From assembly GCF_037392515.1 (NCBI RefSeq), contig NC_090288.1:7495501-7559500 (forward strand): DNA of 64,000 nt, written 5' to 3'. The notes beneath the pieces were generated by a model. It did not search any database and was not told the DNA's origin. It saw only the letters and a list, made by a program, of their open reading frames with translations. The DNA is from Haliotis asinina (taxonomy: Eukaryota; Mollusca; Gastropoda; Lepetellida; Haliotidae). A program made the position numbers and the translations under genes. Below are positions 1 through 11,100 of this stretch, piece by piece; position 1 is the stretch's first letter; every line of letters begins with the position of its first letter.

Positions 1-2335
1 CGTAGCGCTAGCACAGTCGCAAGTCTATGTAGGACAGTCGCAAGTCTATGCTAAAGTACGGGAGTTACTACGGTTGTAGCGCTAGGGCTGTCGCAAGTCT
101 ATGTTAAAGTACGGGAGTTACTACGGTTGTAGCGCTAGGACAGTCGCAAGTCTGTGTTACAGTACGGGAGTTACTACTGTCGTAGCGCTAGGACAGTCGC
201 AAGTCTATGTTAAAGTACGGGAGATACTACTGTCGTAGCGCTAGGACAGTCGCGAGTCTGTGTTAAAGTACGGGAGTTACTACTGTCGTAGCGCTAGGAC
301 AGTCGCAAGTCTGTGTTACAGTACGGGAGTTACTACTGTCGTAGCGCTAGGACAGTCGCAAGTCTATGTAGGACAGTCGCAAGTCTATGCTAAAGTACGG
401 GAGTTACTACGGTTGTAGCGCTAGGGCTGTCGCAAGTCTATGTTAAAGTACGGGAGTTACTACGGTTGTAGCGCTAGGACAGTCGCGAGTCTGTGTTAAA
501 GTACGGGAGTTACTACTGTCGTAGCGCTAGGACAGTCGCAAGTCTGTGTTACAGTACGGGAGTTACTACTGTCGTAGCGCTAGGACAGTCGCAAGTCTAT
601 GTTAAAGTACGGGAGTTACTACGGTTGTAGTGCTAGGGCTGTCGCAAGTCTGTGTTAAAGTACGGGAGTTACGATTGTAGTAGCGCTAGGTCTCTCGCAA
701 GTGTATGTTAAAGTACGGGAGTTACTACTGTCGTAGCGCTAGGGCTGTCGCAAGTCTGTGTTACAGTACGGGAGTTACTACTGTCGTAGCGCTAGGACAG
801 TCGCAAGTCTGTGCTAAAGTACGGGAGTTACTACGGTTGTAGCGCTAGGGCAGTCGCAAGTCTGTGTTACAGTACGGGAGTTACTACTGTCGTAGCGCTA
901 GGACAGTCGCAAGTCTATGCTAAAGTATGGGAGTTACGATTGTCGTAGCGCTAGGGCAGTCGCATGTCTATGTAGGACAGTCGCAAGTCTATGCTAAAGT
1001 ACGGGAGTTACTACGGTTGTAGCGCTAGGGCTGTCGCAAGTCTATGTTAAAGTACAGGAGTTACGATTGTCGTAGCGCTAGGGCAGTCGCAAGTCTATGC
1101 TAAAGTACGGGAGTTACGATTGTCGTAGCGCTAGGGCAGTCGCAAGTCTATGTAGGACAGTCGCAAGTCTATGCTAAAGTACGGGAGTTACTACGGTTGT
1201 AGCGCTAGGACAGTCGCAAGTCTGTGTTACAGTACAGGAGTTACTACGGTCGTAGCGCTAGGACAGTCGCAAGTCTATGCTAAAGTACGGGAGTTACTAC
1301 GGTTGTAGCGCTAGGGCAGTCGCAAGTCTGTGTTACAGTACGGGAGTTACTACTGTCGTAGCGCTAGGACAGTCGCAAGTCTATGTTAAAGTACGGGAGT
1401 TACTACGGTTGTAGTGCTAGGGCTGTCACAAGTCTGTGTTACAGTACGGGAGTTACTACTGTCGTAGCGCTAGGGCAGTCGCAAGTCTATGTAGGACAGT
1501 CGCAAGTCTATGCTAAAGTACGGGAGTTACTACGGTTGTAGCGCTAGGGCTGTCGCAAGTCTATGTTAAAGTACGGGAGTTACTACGGTTGTAGCGCTAG
1601 GACAGTCGCAAGTCTGTGTTACAGTACGGGAGTTACTACTGTCGTAACGCTAGGACAGTCGCAAGTCTATGTTAAAGTACGGGAGATACTACTGTCGTAG
1701 CGCTAGGACAGTCGCGAGTCTGTGTTAAAGTACGGGAGTTACTACTGTCGTAGCGCTAGGACAGTCGCAAGTCTGTGTTACAGTACGGGAGTTACTACTG
1801 TCGTAGCGCTAGGACAGTCGCAAGTCTATGTAGGACAGTCGCAAGTCTATGCTAAAGTACGGGAGTTACTACGGTTGTAGCGCTAGGGCTGTCGCAAGTC
1901 TATGTTAAAGTACGGGAGTTACTACGGTTGTAGCGCTAGGACAGTCGCGAGTCTGTGTTAAAGTACGGGAGTTACTACTGTCGTAGCGCTAGGACAGTCG
2001 CAAGTCTGTGTTACAGTACGGGAGTTACTACTGTCGTAGCGCTAGGACAGTCGCAAGTCTATGTTAAAGTACGGGAGATACTACTGTCGTAGCGCTAGGA
2101 CAGTCGCAAGTCTATGCTAAAGTACGGGGGTTACTACGGTTGTAGCGCTAGGGCTGTCGCAAGTCTGTGTTAAAGTACGGGAGTTACTACTGTCGTAGCG
2201 CTAGGACAGTCGCAAGTCTATGTTAAAGTACTGGAGTTACGACTGTCGTAGCGCTAGGACAGTCGCAAGTCTATGTAGGACAGTCGCAAGTCTATGCTAA
2301 AGTATGGGAGTTACGATTGTCGTAGCTCTACGGTC
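1..2335. repeat. 53-bp satellite array with 74-75-bp variants, open at left edge
   Basis: About 40 head-to-tail units of 53 bp, each with the core 'cgtagcgctaggacagtcgc' followed by 'aagtctatgttaaagtacg' and a 'gggagttactac' segment. Seven units are longer (about 74-75 bp) because an internal 21-22 bp stretch ending 'tctatgtaggacagtcgc' is doubled (near 25, 370, 970, 1150, 1490, 1830 and 2270). Variants alternate in a fixed order: the stretch from 1 to about 616 recurs almost unchanged at 1463-2078, an offset of 1462 bp, so there is higher-order structure. The array decays at about 2320-2335. Each unit holds the 8-bp palindrome tagcgcta. No coding potential. Confidence 0.95.
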
Positions 2336-2663
2336 GCTTTGTGGAATGGGGCCCTGTATTTCTGCAAAGGGATGCAACTCTGTACCCGTGCTACTTAACG
2401 CCACTTTTTTGTCAAATATTCAAAACTAAAAAGTGTTCACTTTCTTTTGTCCATGAGTTTATGTCTCTCAAACAAAACATTTTCTCAGTTCACATCTGTT
2501 GAGCATATCCTGGCCCATGTCTGTCACTTGTGTACATTGTTGGAAGATGAACTGTAATAATTATTGGGAGAGTATTTGTCTAAGGTGGGTAGCTTGTGCC
2601 CAGTCCTTTTCTTGAATGAATAAACTGTTTCAATCAAATCGTTAAATAAACACAGGATTATAG
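2336..2663. other. Unique-looking spacer between satellite and membrane gene
   Basis: No gene recognised. On the plus strand there is an AATAAA near 2619 followed by an AT-rich stretch, which could be the 3' end of an old retroposon or a transcript end. On the minus strand, where the neighbouring gene would continue, no poly(A) signal and no further membrane-spanning exon was seen. Confidence 0.4.
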
Positions 2664-5600
2664 TTACCCTATGCACACGCACTTGTCCCCCATAGTCCGG
2701 CAGCGTTGGTCGTCGGGTCTACTGAATGAGCTTAGTGCCAGCACACAAATGATGAAGATGATCCCCGTGACAATGAGCGTCAAAATGCAGAATACCATCT
2801 GAGTGATGTACTGAAATATACACGTTCTTAATACAGCTGATACCCAGTTGCCATGGCAATATCCGGTTGCTATGATTCACGAAATTCTACTTCTTGTAAC
2901 AGTTATGTATGGTACTCTGGAGAACATCCCATTCAGGTCTCGTCACAACACATATTTATACAAGCACTGACACACACGCACACAGAGTCTATGCACACAT
3001 CGGCATACACCTTGACACATATGCACACACCGACACATATACGTGTACACACACTGACACATATACATGTACACACAACGACAGATACTCATGTACACAC
3101 ACTGGCATGTATACACACCGACACATACACATGTACACACACCAACACATATACATGTACACACATCGACACATACACATGTACACACACTGACACACAT
3201 ACATGTACACACACCGACACATACAAAATCGATTTCTGCTCTGTGACATATGCATATATTTTCACACACAAACACACATACACAACGACAGACATTCCAC
3301 TGTACTCTGACACATACACACATAGACACAGTGGGGAGGTGAAAAGAAGGGAACTGTTACTTACCCCTCCCTTGCAGCGAGCACATGATGCTACAGTTCC
3401 GATGAAGCCAGGGATGACAAACTGTAAAGGTAATGTGCTTGTGAGTGTCAACGCAAGGAACGATCTGCACCACAGGGTACATCAAGAAAAAGAAAAAAAC
3501 AGTACACAAACAAACAAACAAAGAATTCTCCGTAGACGTGTTCTTGAAGTGTACCCTGATTTGTTTGTAATACCACAGTAAGCAATATTTCAGCTGTATG
3601 GCGGCGATTTGTGAATAATTCATTCTGGACCATATAATCCAGTGATCAACGACATGAGCATCACTCTGTTACAATGAGCTGTGCCGAAATTTCAGCGAGA
3701 GCGATCCCTTTAGTTGCCAATTACGGCAAGTATGATTGCTGAAGATCAATTGTAACCCCGATCTTCATGGGTTTTATAATGAATAATTGAGCTTAAATGC
3801 AAAGATACAAAATCTGCAGAAGGCACCCACAGCCAAGCCTATTGACCATATAGGGGACGATGCATACGCTGCATATCCACCGAAACCACCAGAGTGCTTG
3901 AGAGCCACCTGCAGGATCTTGTCAAAGAGCACATAAACCAGGACGCTGAACGTGATTCCTGCAAGCATAATGATGACCTCATTTTACACATGTACTCTTA
4001 CTCGTTCAAACGTGGTCATAACAGTACCAGCATGTTCGGGCTTTTTACAGTCGAAAAAATAGTTCTTTTTGGAAAATGTGGCAATGAAAATGTATGCATC
4101 TACTCATAGTGCAACTTACCCACAATTCTAGTTGCCCGTAGTTGCAGGCAGTGCAAGTTAACGATGTTAGTACCAACACAGAGTACAAGGTACCGGTGGT
4201 ATGACTAACCCAGAGTGCAAGTTACCAATGGTGTGACAAACTCGCTGTTCAGGTTCCCGTAGTCCGACTATCCGAATGGTGAACAACTAGTGCCTGATGC
4301 ACGTAAAACGCGGTACCCGTACTGTACAAGCGTATATCAATTAATGCGGGCAGATCATACTGACACTGATAATAATAATGGTCATTAAAGTGCCTGTTTA
4401 TGTGCGCGTATGCATGCTCAAGGCGAGCAATATTATTACCCCTAATAACTGAAGGTGCTTGTGAGGCGCTGGAAAGTTACCATTTACACCATGATTTCTT
4501 ACTAGAGCTGTGACGATATATCGTATTATCGATAATCGTGATACTTTATCGGTCGATAAATATATCGATACTTTTTTCATATCGTGATACGTATCGTTGA
4601 CATTGAACTTGTTAATTTTCATTAGAAGTGGACCCTTATGTCAAAATTTACAGGGTTACTTGATATAAAAATATACGTTTTTGAAGACAATAACTAAAGA
4701 TAACATATCGGGATGTGAATCGAATCGTATCGTTCCAAGATAACACGATGCGTATCGTATCGTGAATTTTTTGTATCGTTACACCTCTATTTCTGACCTG
4801 AGCTTAGATTTTCCAAGCTCTCTTAGCGAATTATCGTAAGCGCCACACATTCACATTAACGTACGCTATCTTAGCGCTAAAAGAACATCAAGGCCTTGGG
4901 CTATATTTTCAAGGCTCTCTTAGCGATAAGATAGTCGTAAGGGTCATACACTACATTAACGTTCGCTATCTTAGCGCTAAGAGAGCTTCGAAAAGCCATG
5001 CACAAGCCCACACAGCACCACACATAGGCGTGCACATTTTGCACACATATACGTGACAGTCTAATTGTAGACAATCCCATTTCTAGGCGACAACATTACA
5101 CTTGCTTACATCATTTATGAGCTTAGTGGCGGAGGAACTTGGAACCAATTCCATGGAGGTGGACGTGACATTTTGTTTTGGGGGATAAAAACAAGGTAAT
5201 TGATAGTAGTTTTAACCGACATGTTTGTCTCACAAATGCGTATCTATGGAATCTTAGAAGGGACATTGAGGCGATGTCGCTTTAATACACGAACAAACAG
5301 AAGGGGTATTACCAAAGTGCAGAGGGCAACAACGCGTCATTTGTACCAACTTGAATAATATTTTTTATAACGCAAAAGGGCGACAGTGCGACAGCGAGAT
5401 AAAACATGTCGTCCCATCTTAAATGTGTCGAAAAACGTGAAAAAGCACGACAACACGACAATGAGACGGTCTTCAAGGTCAAAACATATTGTCCCAACTA
5501 AAATGTAAAAAAAAACCCATTATAATGCACGACAACGCGACACTTTCCATGGTGAAAACACACCGTCCCACCAAAAATGTGAAAAAAACGCCATTACAAT

Positions 5601-7701
5601 CTGGCGCTACATTTTGCCAACGCGACAATGTCCCTCCTAGGATTCCATACGTTTGATTTACACGTTAACGTAAAATACCACCATACCTCCGTCAGCTGAC
5701 CCACATGAGATCTGCATAATAGGAATGGATGAAAACTGTATAATGCTGCGTCTATTTTCATTAGTGCACGTCGCGAGGGACCATCGATGTTATTGTGTGG
5801 TGTCATCGGAACAGAACATGACGCGTTATGGGACATTGCAGCACACGGTGCCTGTATACCAATTGCCATTGTCAGACTCTAGCTTGTCTGTGAAATCGAA
5901 TTGGAATTGCAGATTATAGTTGTGCTACTGTTGGGAAACTGTTGCTGTGGACCGTATATTTCAGACATCAGTAACATGGAACGTTTACCACGGACAACTC
6001 GCGGTGGCCTAGTGGTCAAGGCGTTTGCTCGTTACGCTGAAGTCCTGGGTTCGATTCCCCAGATGGGTACAACGTGTGACATTGCTGGAATACTGCGTCA
6101 AACTAAACTCACTGACTAACTAAAGACAGGCAGGTAATGCGCGATATGCTGCAGGATTCAGTTGATATGAGAATGGAATAACACTGGTGAGTGTGTGAGT
6201 TTTCTTTTCCGCCAGTTTTAGCAATACCATGGCTGAGTAAAACAAAAATGGACTGCCCTCCACATACCTATCTGGTGATTCGAACCCACGTCTTCAGTGT
6301 TACAAGCGAACGCTTTAACCACTAAGCCACCCCACTGCCTCGAACACCTCTGCGCCGCGGACGTCATTTACAGAACATACATATCTGTCGTAAGCACTAC
6401 CCCTCTCTTTGACACCGTCTCCCTGGTGTAGTGGTTAGAGTGTCAGCCCGGAGAGCGGAAGGTCACGGGTTCGATCCCCGTCATAGCAAACGATGTTAAA
6501 TGATTGAGTGCGTGAGTTTAGTTTTACGCCGCACTCAGCAATATTCAAGCTATATGGCGGCGGTCTGTAAATAATCCAGTCTAGACAACACAATCCAGTG
6601 ATCAACAGCATGAGCATCGATCTGCACAATTGGGAACCCATGACATGTGTCAACCAAGTCAGCGAGCCTGACCACCCGATCCCGTTATCGAGCCTTTTTA
6701 TGGAAAGCATGGGTTGCTGAAGGCCTATTCTAATCCGGAACTTCACGGGTCACGATGTCAAAATATGGTAGTTGTGGGCCCCTGCCTGGCGCTTGGCATT
6801 ACTGGGTAAAGCAAGGGCTAGTCAGGACTGACTCAGTTGGGTAGCTCTCTTAATCCAGCTTAAGTCTGGACTACTACAAGCAGCCACATATGCACATTCA
6901 TGCAGGTCGCTACATGGGCGAAACATTCTTAAGTACGACATTTAAACCCTGTTCACCTCTTCTGTCTAATTTACACACACTTATGAAGGGAAAAACGTTT
7001 ATGCAAGTTTTTACAAATGTGAAAGACGACACCAATAGGGGGAATGGATAAATATAAGATGCAAATATTGCTGAAAGCGGCTTAAAACTAAACACACTCA
7101 TTCACTAAAGACACTAAGGCACCAGTGGTAGACTGCCCTTCGTTTGTGCGACAGTTTCGCCTTTGAGACTGTATCGCCTGTTTTAGCCTGTTAGTTTTTC
7201 AGATTTGATTTTGGCCAACAATTTTGGCCATCTTATTAGACTTGATAAAGTATCAACATGAGTGATGCTGGTGTGTTGACATTAATCATGCACATTTCTG
7301 AACAACGCCTCGCTCACTGGTGCAATCTCCTTCAACCAATACACTACCAGTTTATACTAGTGCAATCACATAAAGCTATGTTTTATACCAGGCGATTTCT
7401 TTTATTATCCAATACAGAAAAAATGTTTTGTTACAATTGCAGGGTGACTGAGGATAGTTAAACGCTGCGTTTAGTAATATTCCAACACTGGACCCCAGCA
7501 TTGACCTTCCGACAATACACTCGTGAGATGAATCGAACCTGGGTTTTCGTCGTGACGATCGAACGCTTTAACCATTAGGCTACCACATCACCCCGTTCGG
7601 CAACAAGAACTAAATACTGATTGAGACAAAACAAACGTACCTGACGCAGTGACCATGGCGCAAGTGACTCCATTGGCGACGTTTACTCGTGTTTTCGACA
7701 T
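2664..7701 (-). CDS. Small multi-pass membrane protein, MS4A/CD20-like layout, 4 exons (3' end uncertain)
   Basis: Pieced together from splice sites. Exon 1 is 7641-7701 (start ATG at 7701, protein starts MSKTRVNVANG, donor tcag|gtacgt, phase 1). Exon 2 is 3831-3958 (acceptor cttgcag, donor gct|gtgggt). Exon 3 is 3365-3421 (acceptor tttacag, donor aggg|gtaagt). Exon 4 is 2664-2810 (acceptor atttcag) and reads to a TAA. Reading frames match at all three junctions and give 130 aa. Three hydrophobic segments are visible: about residues 10-32, 56-77 (begins SSPIWSIGLA) and 86-112 (ends LALSSF). The third is followed by a Cys-rich tail (RCRTMGDKCVCIG). The PIW plus Gly-rich second segment and the Cys loop after segment three resemble small tetraspan families such as MS4A; this is by layout only. 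A possible donor (gg|gtaact) overlaps the stop, so a fourth membrane segment may lie to the left. The exon 2 donor is the weakest call. Confidence 0.55.
2945..3335. repeat. CA-rich minisatellite, about 24-bp period
   Basis: Intronic repeat of 'acatgtacacacaccgacac'-like units, about 24 bp each, imperfect and grading into simple (CA)n. It gives long open frames on both strands made of His/Thr or Cys/Val runs; these are composition artefacts. Confidence 0.85.
4503..4789. mobile_element. hAT-type non-autonomous MITE, 287 bp
   Basis: Terminal inverted repeats tagagctgtgacgata (left) and, reverse-complemented, tagaggtgtaacgata (right). Flanking 8-bp direct repeats are tttcttac (4495-4502) and tttctgac (4790-4797), 7 of 8 matching, as expected for hAT insertion. 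The interior is rich in atcgat/cgatac palindromes and has no coding sequence. It sits in the last-but-two intron of the membrane protein gene. Confidence 0.7.
4808..4996. mobile_element. Two palindromic MITE units in tandem
   Basis: Each unit is about 85-92 bp and starts near 'ttttcaaggctctcttagcg' and ends with its inverse, near 'cgctaagagagcttcgaaaa'. Unit one is about 4808-4893 and unit two about 4904-4996, head to tail. They share the inner 'cattaacgt' segment. Non-coding. Confidence 0.65.
5232..5660. mobile_element. TIR element with internal tandem repeats, about 430 bp
   Basis: The left end reads 'tatggaatcttagaaggga' and the right end is its inverse ('tccctcctaggattccata'), with about 30 bp of imperfect terminal inverted repeat. 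Inside are about three units of roughly 80 bp, each with cgacaacacgac, a 'tcccaactaaaatgt'-type stretch and an A-run. No open frame of note. Probably a non-autonomous DNA transposon; family not assigned. Confidence 0.55.
5998..6119 (+). mobile_element. tRNA-derived SINE (short type), near complete
   Basis: The head has Pol III-like boxes: A-box region 'gtggcctagtggtcaaggcg' and B-box 'gggttcgattcccc'. The tail is 'gctggaatactgcgtcaaac' then 'taaactcactgactaac'. The middle is shortened compared with other copies here. This is the reference short-type SINE of the window. Confidence 0.8.
6186..6341 (-). mobile_element. tRNA-derived SINE (short type), reverse orientation
   Basis: Read on the minus strand it has the A-box region 'gtggcttagtggttaaagcg', the degraded B-box 'gggttcgaatcacc', a middle part and a tail ending in 'actcacacactcacc'. 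Diverged; old insertion. Confidence 0.7.
6418..6751. mobile_element. tRNA-like head (plus) abutting long-type SINE (minus)
   Basis: 6421-6488 is tRNA-like on the plus strand (A-box region 'tggtgtagtggttagagtgt', B-box 'gggttcgatcccc'). It is followed at 6505-6751 by a long-type SINE in the opposite sense, running from its tail ('gagtttagttttacgccgca') to its head end 'cttcacgggtc'. The junction may be two insertions or a mosaic element. Confidence 0.65.
6752..7462. other. Intronic DNA, nothing recognised
   Basis: AT-rich sequence inside the long first intron of the minus-strand membrane gene. No conserved exon, terminal repeat or tandem repeat was found. Short open frames here look random. 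Confidence 0.4.
7463..7594 (-). mobile_element. tRNA-derived SINE (short type), degraded
   Basis: On the minus strand it has the 'tagcctaatggttaaagcg' head, 'cccaggttcgattc' B-box and a short tail. It lies about 45 bp from the donor of exon 1 of the membrane gene. Confidence 0.6.
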
Positions 7702-7950
7702 GCTGACTGAACAATTCCGACTGGCAATTGTGATGAAGCTACGTGGAATGACCAATGAGTAAAATGCCGCTAGTCTGCTTAAAAAGGTCACTCTGGAACA
7801 ACGTGATCACGTGACGATACCGTTATTGCATTGCCATGCAATGTACAAAATTACGCGATGACACGGAATTGCCGTACTTCATCTCATAAAAAGGCTGTAT
7901 AATGACAGCTGGTATTTACACAAGCGAAATCTAAACCATCTACATTGATT

Positions 7951-8113
7951 GTGGTGAGTTTAGTTTTACGCCGCACGCAGCAATATTCCAGATATATGGC
8001 GGCGGTCTGTAAATAAACGAATCAACCAGTCAGTCCAGTGATCAACAGCATGAGCATCGATCTATGCAATTAGGATACGATGACATGTGCCAACCAAGTC
8101 AGCGAGCCTGACC
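7951..8113 (-). mobile_element. Long-type SINE, truncated at head
   Basis: Matches the long SINE from the tail 'gtttagttttacgccgcacg' to 'cagcgagcctgacc', then stops; the head third is absent. It lies just upstream of the membrane gene start. Confidence 0.75.
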
Positions 8114-8183
8114 TGGTATGATTTCAGTATCTTGCGTAACTTCAAATGATACTTTTAAAGAAACAACATTTGAACGAGAAAAG

Positions 8184-8500
8184 CAATCTAGAATTAAGTC
8201 GACGTCTGTAGAGACGCCATGCAGGCTTTCATTGAAATCGTGAGTGAGTATGGTTTTGTGCCGCTATTACCAACATTTCAGCAATATCATGGCGGGGAAC
8301 ATCAATGTACTCTTGTGGGTCTTCAGCGTAACTAGCGGACGATTTAACCATTAGGCTACCCCACTTGTCATGTTCACTCCCTGCTAGACAACAGTCAGTA
8401 TTATAACTATATGCTCGATATTGATCTCCGATGTCGATGTGATGTTGCTCATCTATGCCTTTCTCTGTAAAGATTTGAGTTGAGCGTGGCCGGTATGATA
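8184..8500. repeat. Segment duplicated at about 34141-34680
   Basis: Starts 'gaattaagtcgacg' with a nearby 'agacgccatg'. The same order, ending in 'cgatattgatctccgatg', recurs at 34150-34670. It includes a short-type SINE in reverse orientation (8238-8368) that is also present, diverged, in the second copy (34437-34590). This marks the outer reach of the duplicated 3' flank shared by gene 1 and the relic lectin exon. Confidence 0.6.
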
Positions 8501-8589
8501 GCATTGTTTTGTAAGGATGAAGTGGAAGACGAGTGCAATATTTATATTCTTTCTTATTCCAGAGGAGAGTTAAATTTTTTTATTTTTTT

Positions 8590-8848
8590 AGTTTAGTTTT
8601 ACGTCGCACTTAGCAATATTCCAGCTATATGGCGACGGTCTGTAAATAATCGAGTCTGGACCAGACAATCCAGTGATCAACAACATGAGCATCGATCTGC
8701 ACAATGGGGAACCGATGACATGTGTCAACCAAGTCAGCTAGTCTGACCACCCGATCCCGTTAGTCGCCTCTTACGACAAGCATAGTCACCTTTTATGGCA
8801 AGCATGGGTTGCTGAAGGCCTATTCTACCCCGGGACCTTCACGGGTCG
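8590..8848 (-). mobile_element. Long-type SINE, essentially full length
   Basis: Runs from the tail 'gtttagttttacgtcgcact' to the head end 'gggaccttcacgggtc', about 259 bp, one of the best copies. Preceded on the plus strand by a T-rich stretch (8575-8590), expected next to a SINE tail read on the minus strand. Confidence 0.85.
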
Positions 8849-8877
8849 GAGAGTTAAAAGGGAAGTAAGTTATAACA

Positions 8878-11100
8878 GCTTTACATTATAACAGCATTGA
8901 AAATTATAGTAACTTGTAGGTTTAAAAACGGTGATTGTAATGCTCATTTTTTAAAACTGAAGTAAGCCTTTCATTACTACTTCAGAGAATGTGTGTTCAA
9001 TGTTCGGATTTGGCACAGGAGAATGACAGGACAGTAAACAGCATACAAATTCCACATCAGGCTTCTGATAGAGCTGCACTGACCCCCACAGAACATCTGT
9101 CCACTATGTTGCACCAGAGGCTGTCTCTCTGTTTTTCTGTAGCAGGACACACGCACGCAGTGTGTACCAGTAAGCCTGTGTAACTGTTCCTGCACAGCCT
9201 GCACACACCATGGAGGTTTCCTGGCCTCCACATGGCGTACATCTGGATCACAAAGACTGCAGCTTCCTTCATACCTGGGACTCTCATCGCTGTTACCCAC
9301 GCTGGATAACTGGATGAATCTGTTGGAGGTGTCACAGGTCTGGGCTGGTTTCTATTCGTTTTTTTCATGTGTCGAGCTCTCACACTTTAATGACATATTT
9401 TACAACCCTCTTCTAGGTCAGTCTATTGGCTACTGAACGTGTTAAGGAAACTTGCGAGGTTGTATTTCTCAGCAATCCGTTTGATGTCCGGCACAAAGCC
9501 AAGGTTTTTTTTTTTGAATACTTGTACTTAGACAGAGCCAGTCTTGTTGATAGATACGCCTGGGGAGGAAGTCTGTTTCCCTTTACATAGGTTTCCAAGG
9601 AGCAACAGCTTTCGTTTGTCTGTTTCAGACTCCAGTGATGTCCAACCGGGCAGTGCGTTGCAGATATCTGTTCTCGTAGAACGAGGTAGGCCTTGTGCTG
9701 TCTTGAGGACTGCTCTCTGGGTGCGTTCCAACATATGCTCTTTGCTTAGGTTGTTACACAATTCAAACTCAAGAAGGGATCTTGGGACACATTTTGGGAA
9801 AGATTTAATGATTTTAGCGCTGACTAAAGGGTTAAATCCTCTGACATGTAGCTCTGCTTTTAGCAGTGATGTTGTTTATCTGATCTTCGAGCAGGCATCA
9901 ATGGTTCTATTCCAGGAGTTGTATTCTGCTGAAAGGGTTATTCCAACGTGTTTTATTTCTCTGGTAATTGGGCTTTTTGACCATATAACTTAATGTCCAT
10001 ATTAGAGGAGCTGACTGGTCCAGAGGTTAGAACTCTGCTTTTTTATGGAGAAAATGTATATCACTTTCTACTATATGATTCGCAAATAGATACCATGTCT
10101 TGAAGATGGGATTTGATTGGTGATATCAGGGTTATATCATCTGCCTGGAGCTGTTACACAGACGCCCATTATGATTGATCCTTTCCCGCTCTTGTGGAGG
10201 TTTCTCGGAAGTTCATCTATATACAGTAGATACAGTTTGGCAGATAAATCGCTTTCTTGGCGGAGTCCTCTATTAAGCTGGAGCCAGTCAGATTTCTCGT
10301 TGTTTTCTAGCACACAACTCTCCATGTTCTGGTAGATATGATCTGGTACTGACCATAAGTGGTGAGTTATGTTCATCCGATGGAGCTTCAGCAGGAGACC
10401 AGGATGGTATACAATGTCAAAAACCCTTGAGCTATCCAGAAAGGCTACAAGTACGGAGTCCGAGCGCTCTAATAGTGGTGTGCAGTTTCCTGCACTACCA
10501 AGCAGTTTCCTGCACTACCAACGATGTGTGAATAAATGACGATGTGTGAATACATTATAACAGCATTGAAAATTATAGTAACTTGTAGGTTTAAAAACGG
10601 TGATTATAATACTCATTTTTTAAAACTGAAGTAAGCCTTTCATTACTACTTCAGAGAATGTGTGTTCAATGTCCGGATTTGGCACAGGAGAATGACAGGA
10701 CAGTAAACAGCATACAAATTCCACATCAGGCTTCTGATAGAGCTGCACTGACCCCCACAGAACATCTGTCCACTATGTTGCACCAGAGGCTGTCTCTGGC
10801 ACACAACTCTCCATGTTCTGGTAGATATGATCTGGTACTGACCATAAGTGGTGAGTTATGTTCATCCGATGGAGCTTCAGCAGGAGACCAGGATGGTATA
10901 CAATGTCAAAAAACCCTTGAGCTATCCAGAAAGGCTACAAGTACGGAGTCCGAGCGCTCTAATAGTGGTGTGCAGTTTCCTGCACTACCAACGATGTGTG
11001 AATAAATGACATGCCTTTCTGGAATCCAAACTGCTGGTTGGACGGAAAGCTGTCTGATTCAGTTATTTGTGGAAACCCAATGTGACTTGCTCATTCCTAA
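8878..11100 (-). mobile_element. Non-LTR retrotransposon (LINE): RT and C-terminal zinc-knuckle region, partly duplicated
   Basis: On the minus strand, 10440-10380 reads an RT motif A (AFLDSSRVFDIVY). 10340-10180 reads the finger/palm part (NRGLRQ...LYLLYIDELP). Motif C (ADD) is near 10135-10147 but out of frame with it. The post-RT region (LERTQRAVLKTAQGLPRSTR) is at 9745-9640, and a C-terminal Cys/His cluster (CRLCRNS...HTACVCP) is at about 9205-9135. The reading frame is broken several times, so this copy is dead. 8881-9127 recurs at 10552-10798 and about 10308-10538 recurs at 10798-11007, so a second, internally deleted copy sits directly 5' of the first. Further RT sequence (QQFGFQKGM) lies at about 11035-11005. 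Family not assigned beyond non-LTR. Confidence 0.8.

Noticed and set aside
1-2335. Possible CRISPR-like array
   Set aside because: Contiguous 53-bp satellite units without unique spacers, in a eukaryotic context.
2853-3581. Long open frames on both strands (up to 242 codons) over the CA-rich minisatellite
   Set aside because: Made of His/Thr or Cys/Val/Met repeats from a 24-bp tandem repeat, overlapping on three frames, and crossing exon 3 of the minus-strand membrane gene.
6421-6488. Possible functional tRNA gene
   Set aside because: A and B boxes are present but I could not fold a good acceptor stem and anticodon arm, and SINE sequence follows directly.
10658-11005. 115-codon plus-strand frame
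   Set aside because: Antisense to the duplicated LINE segment; the coding sense is the minus strand (RT motif A).
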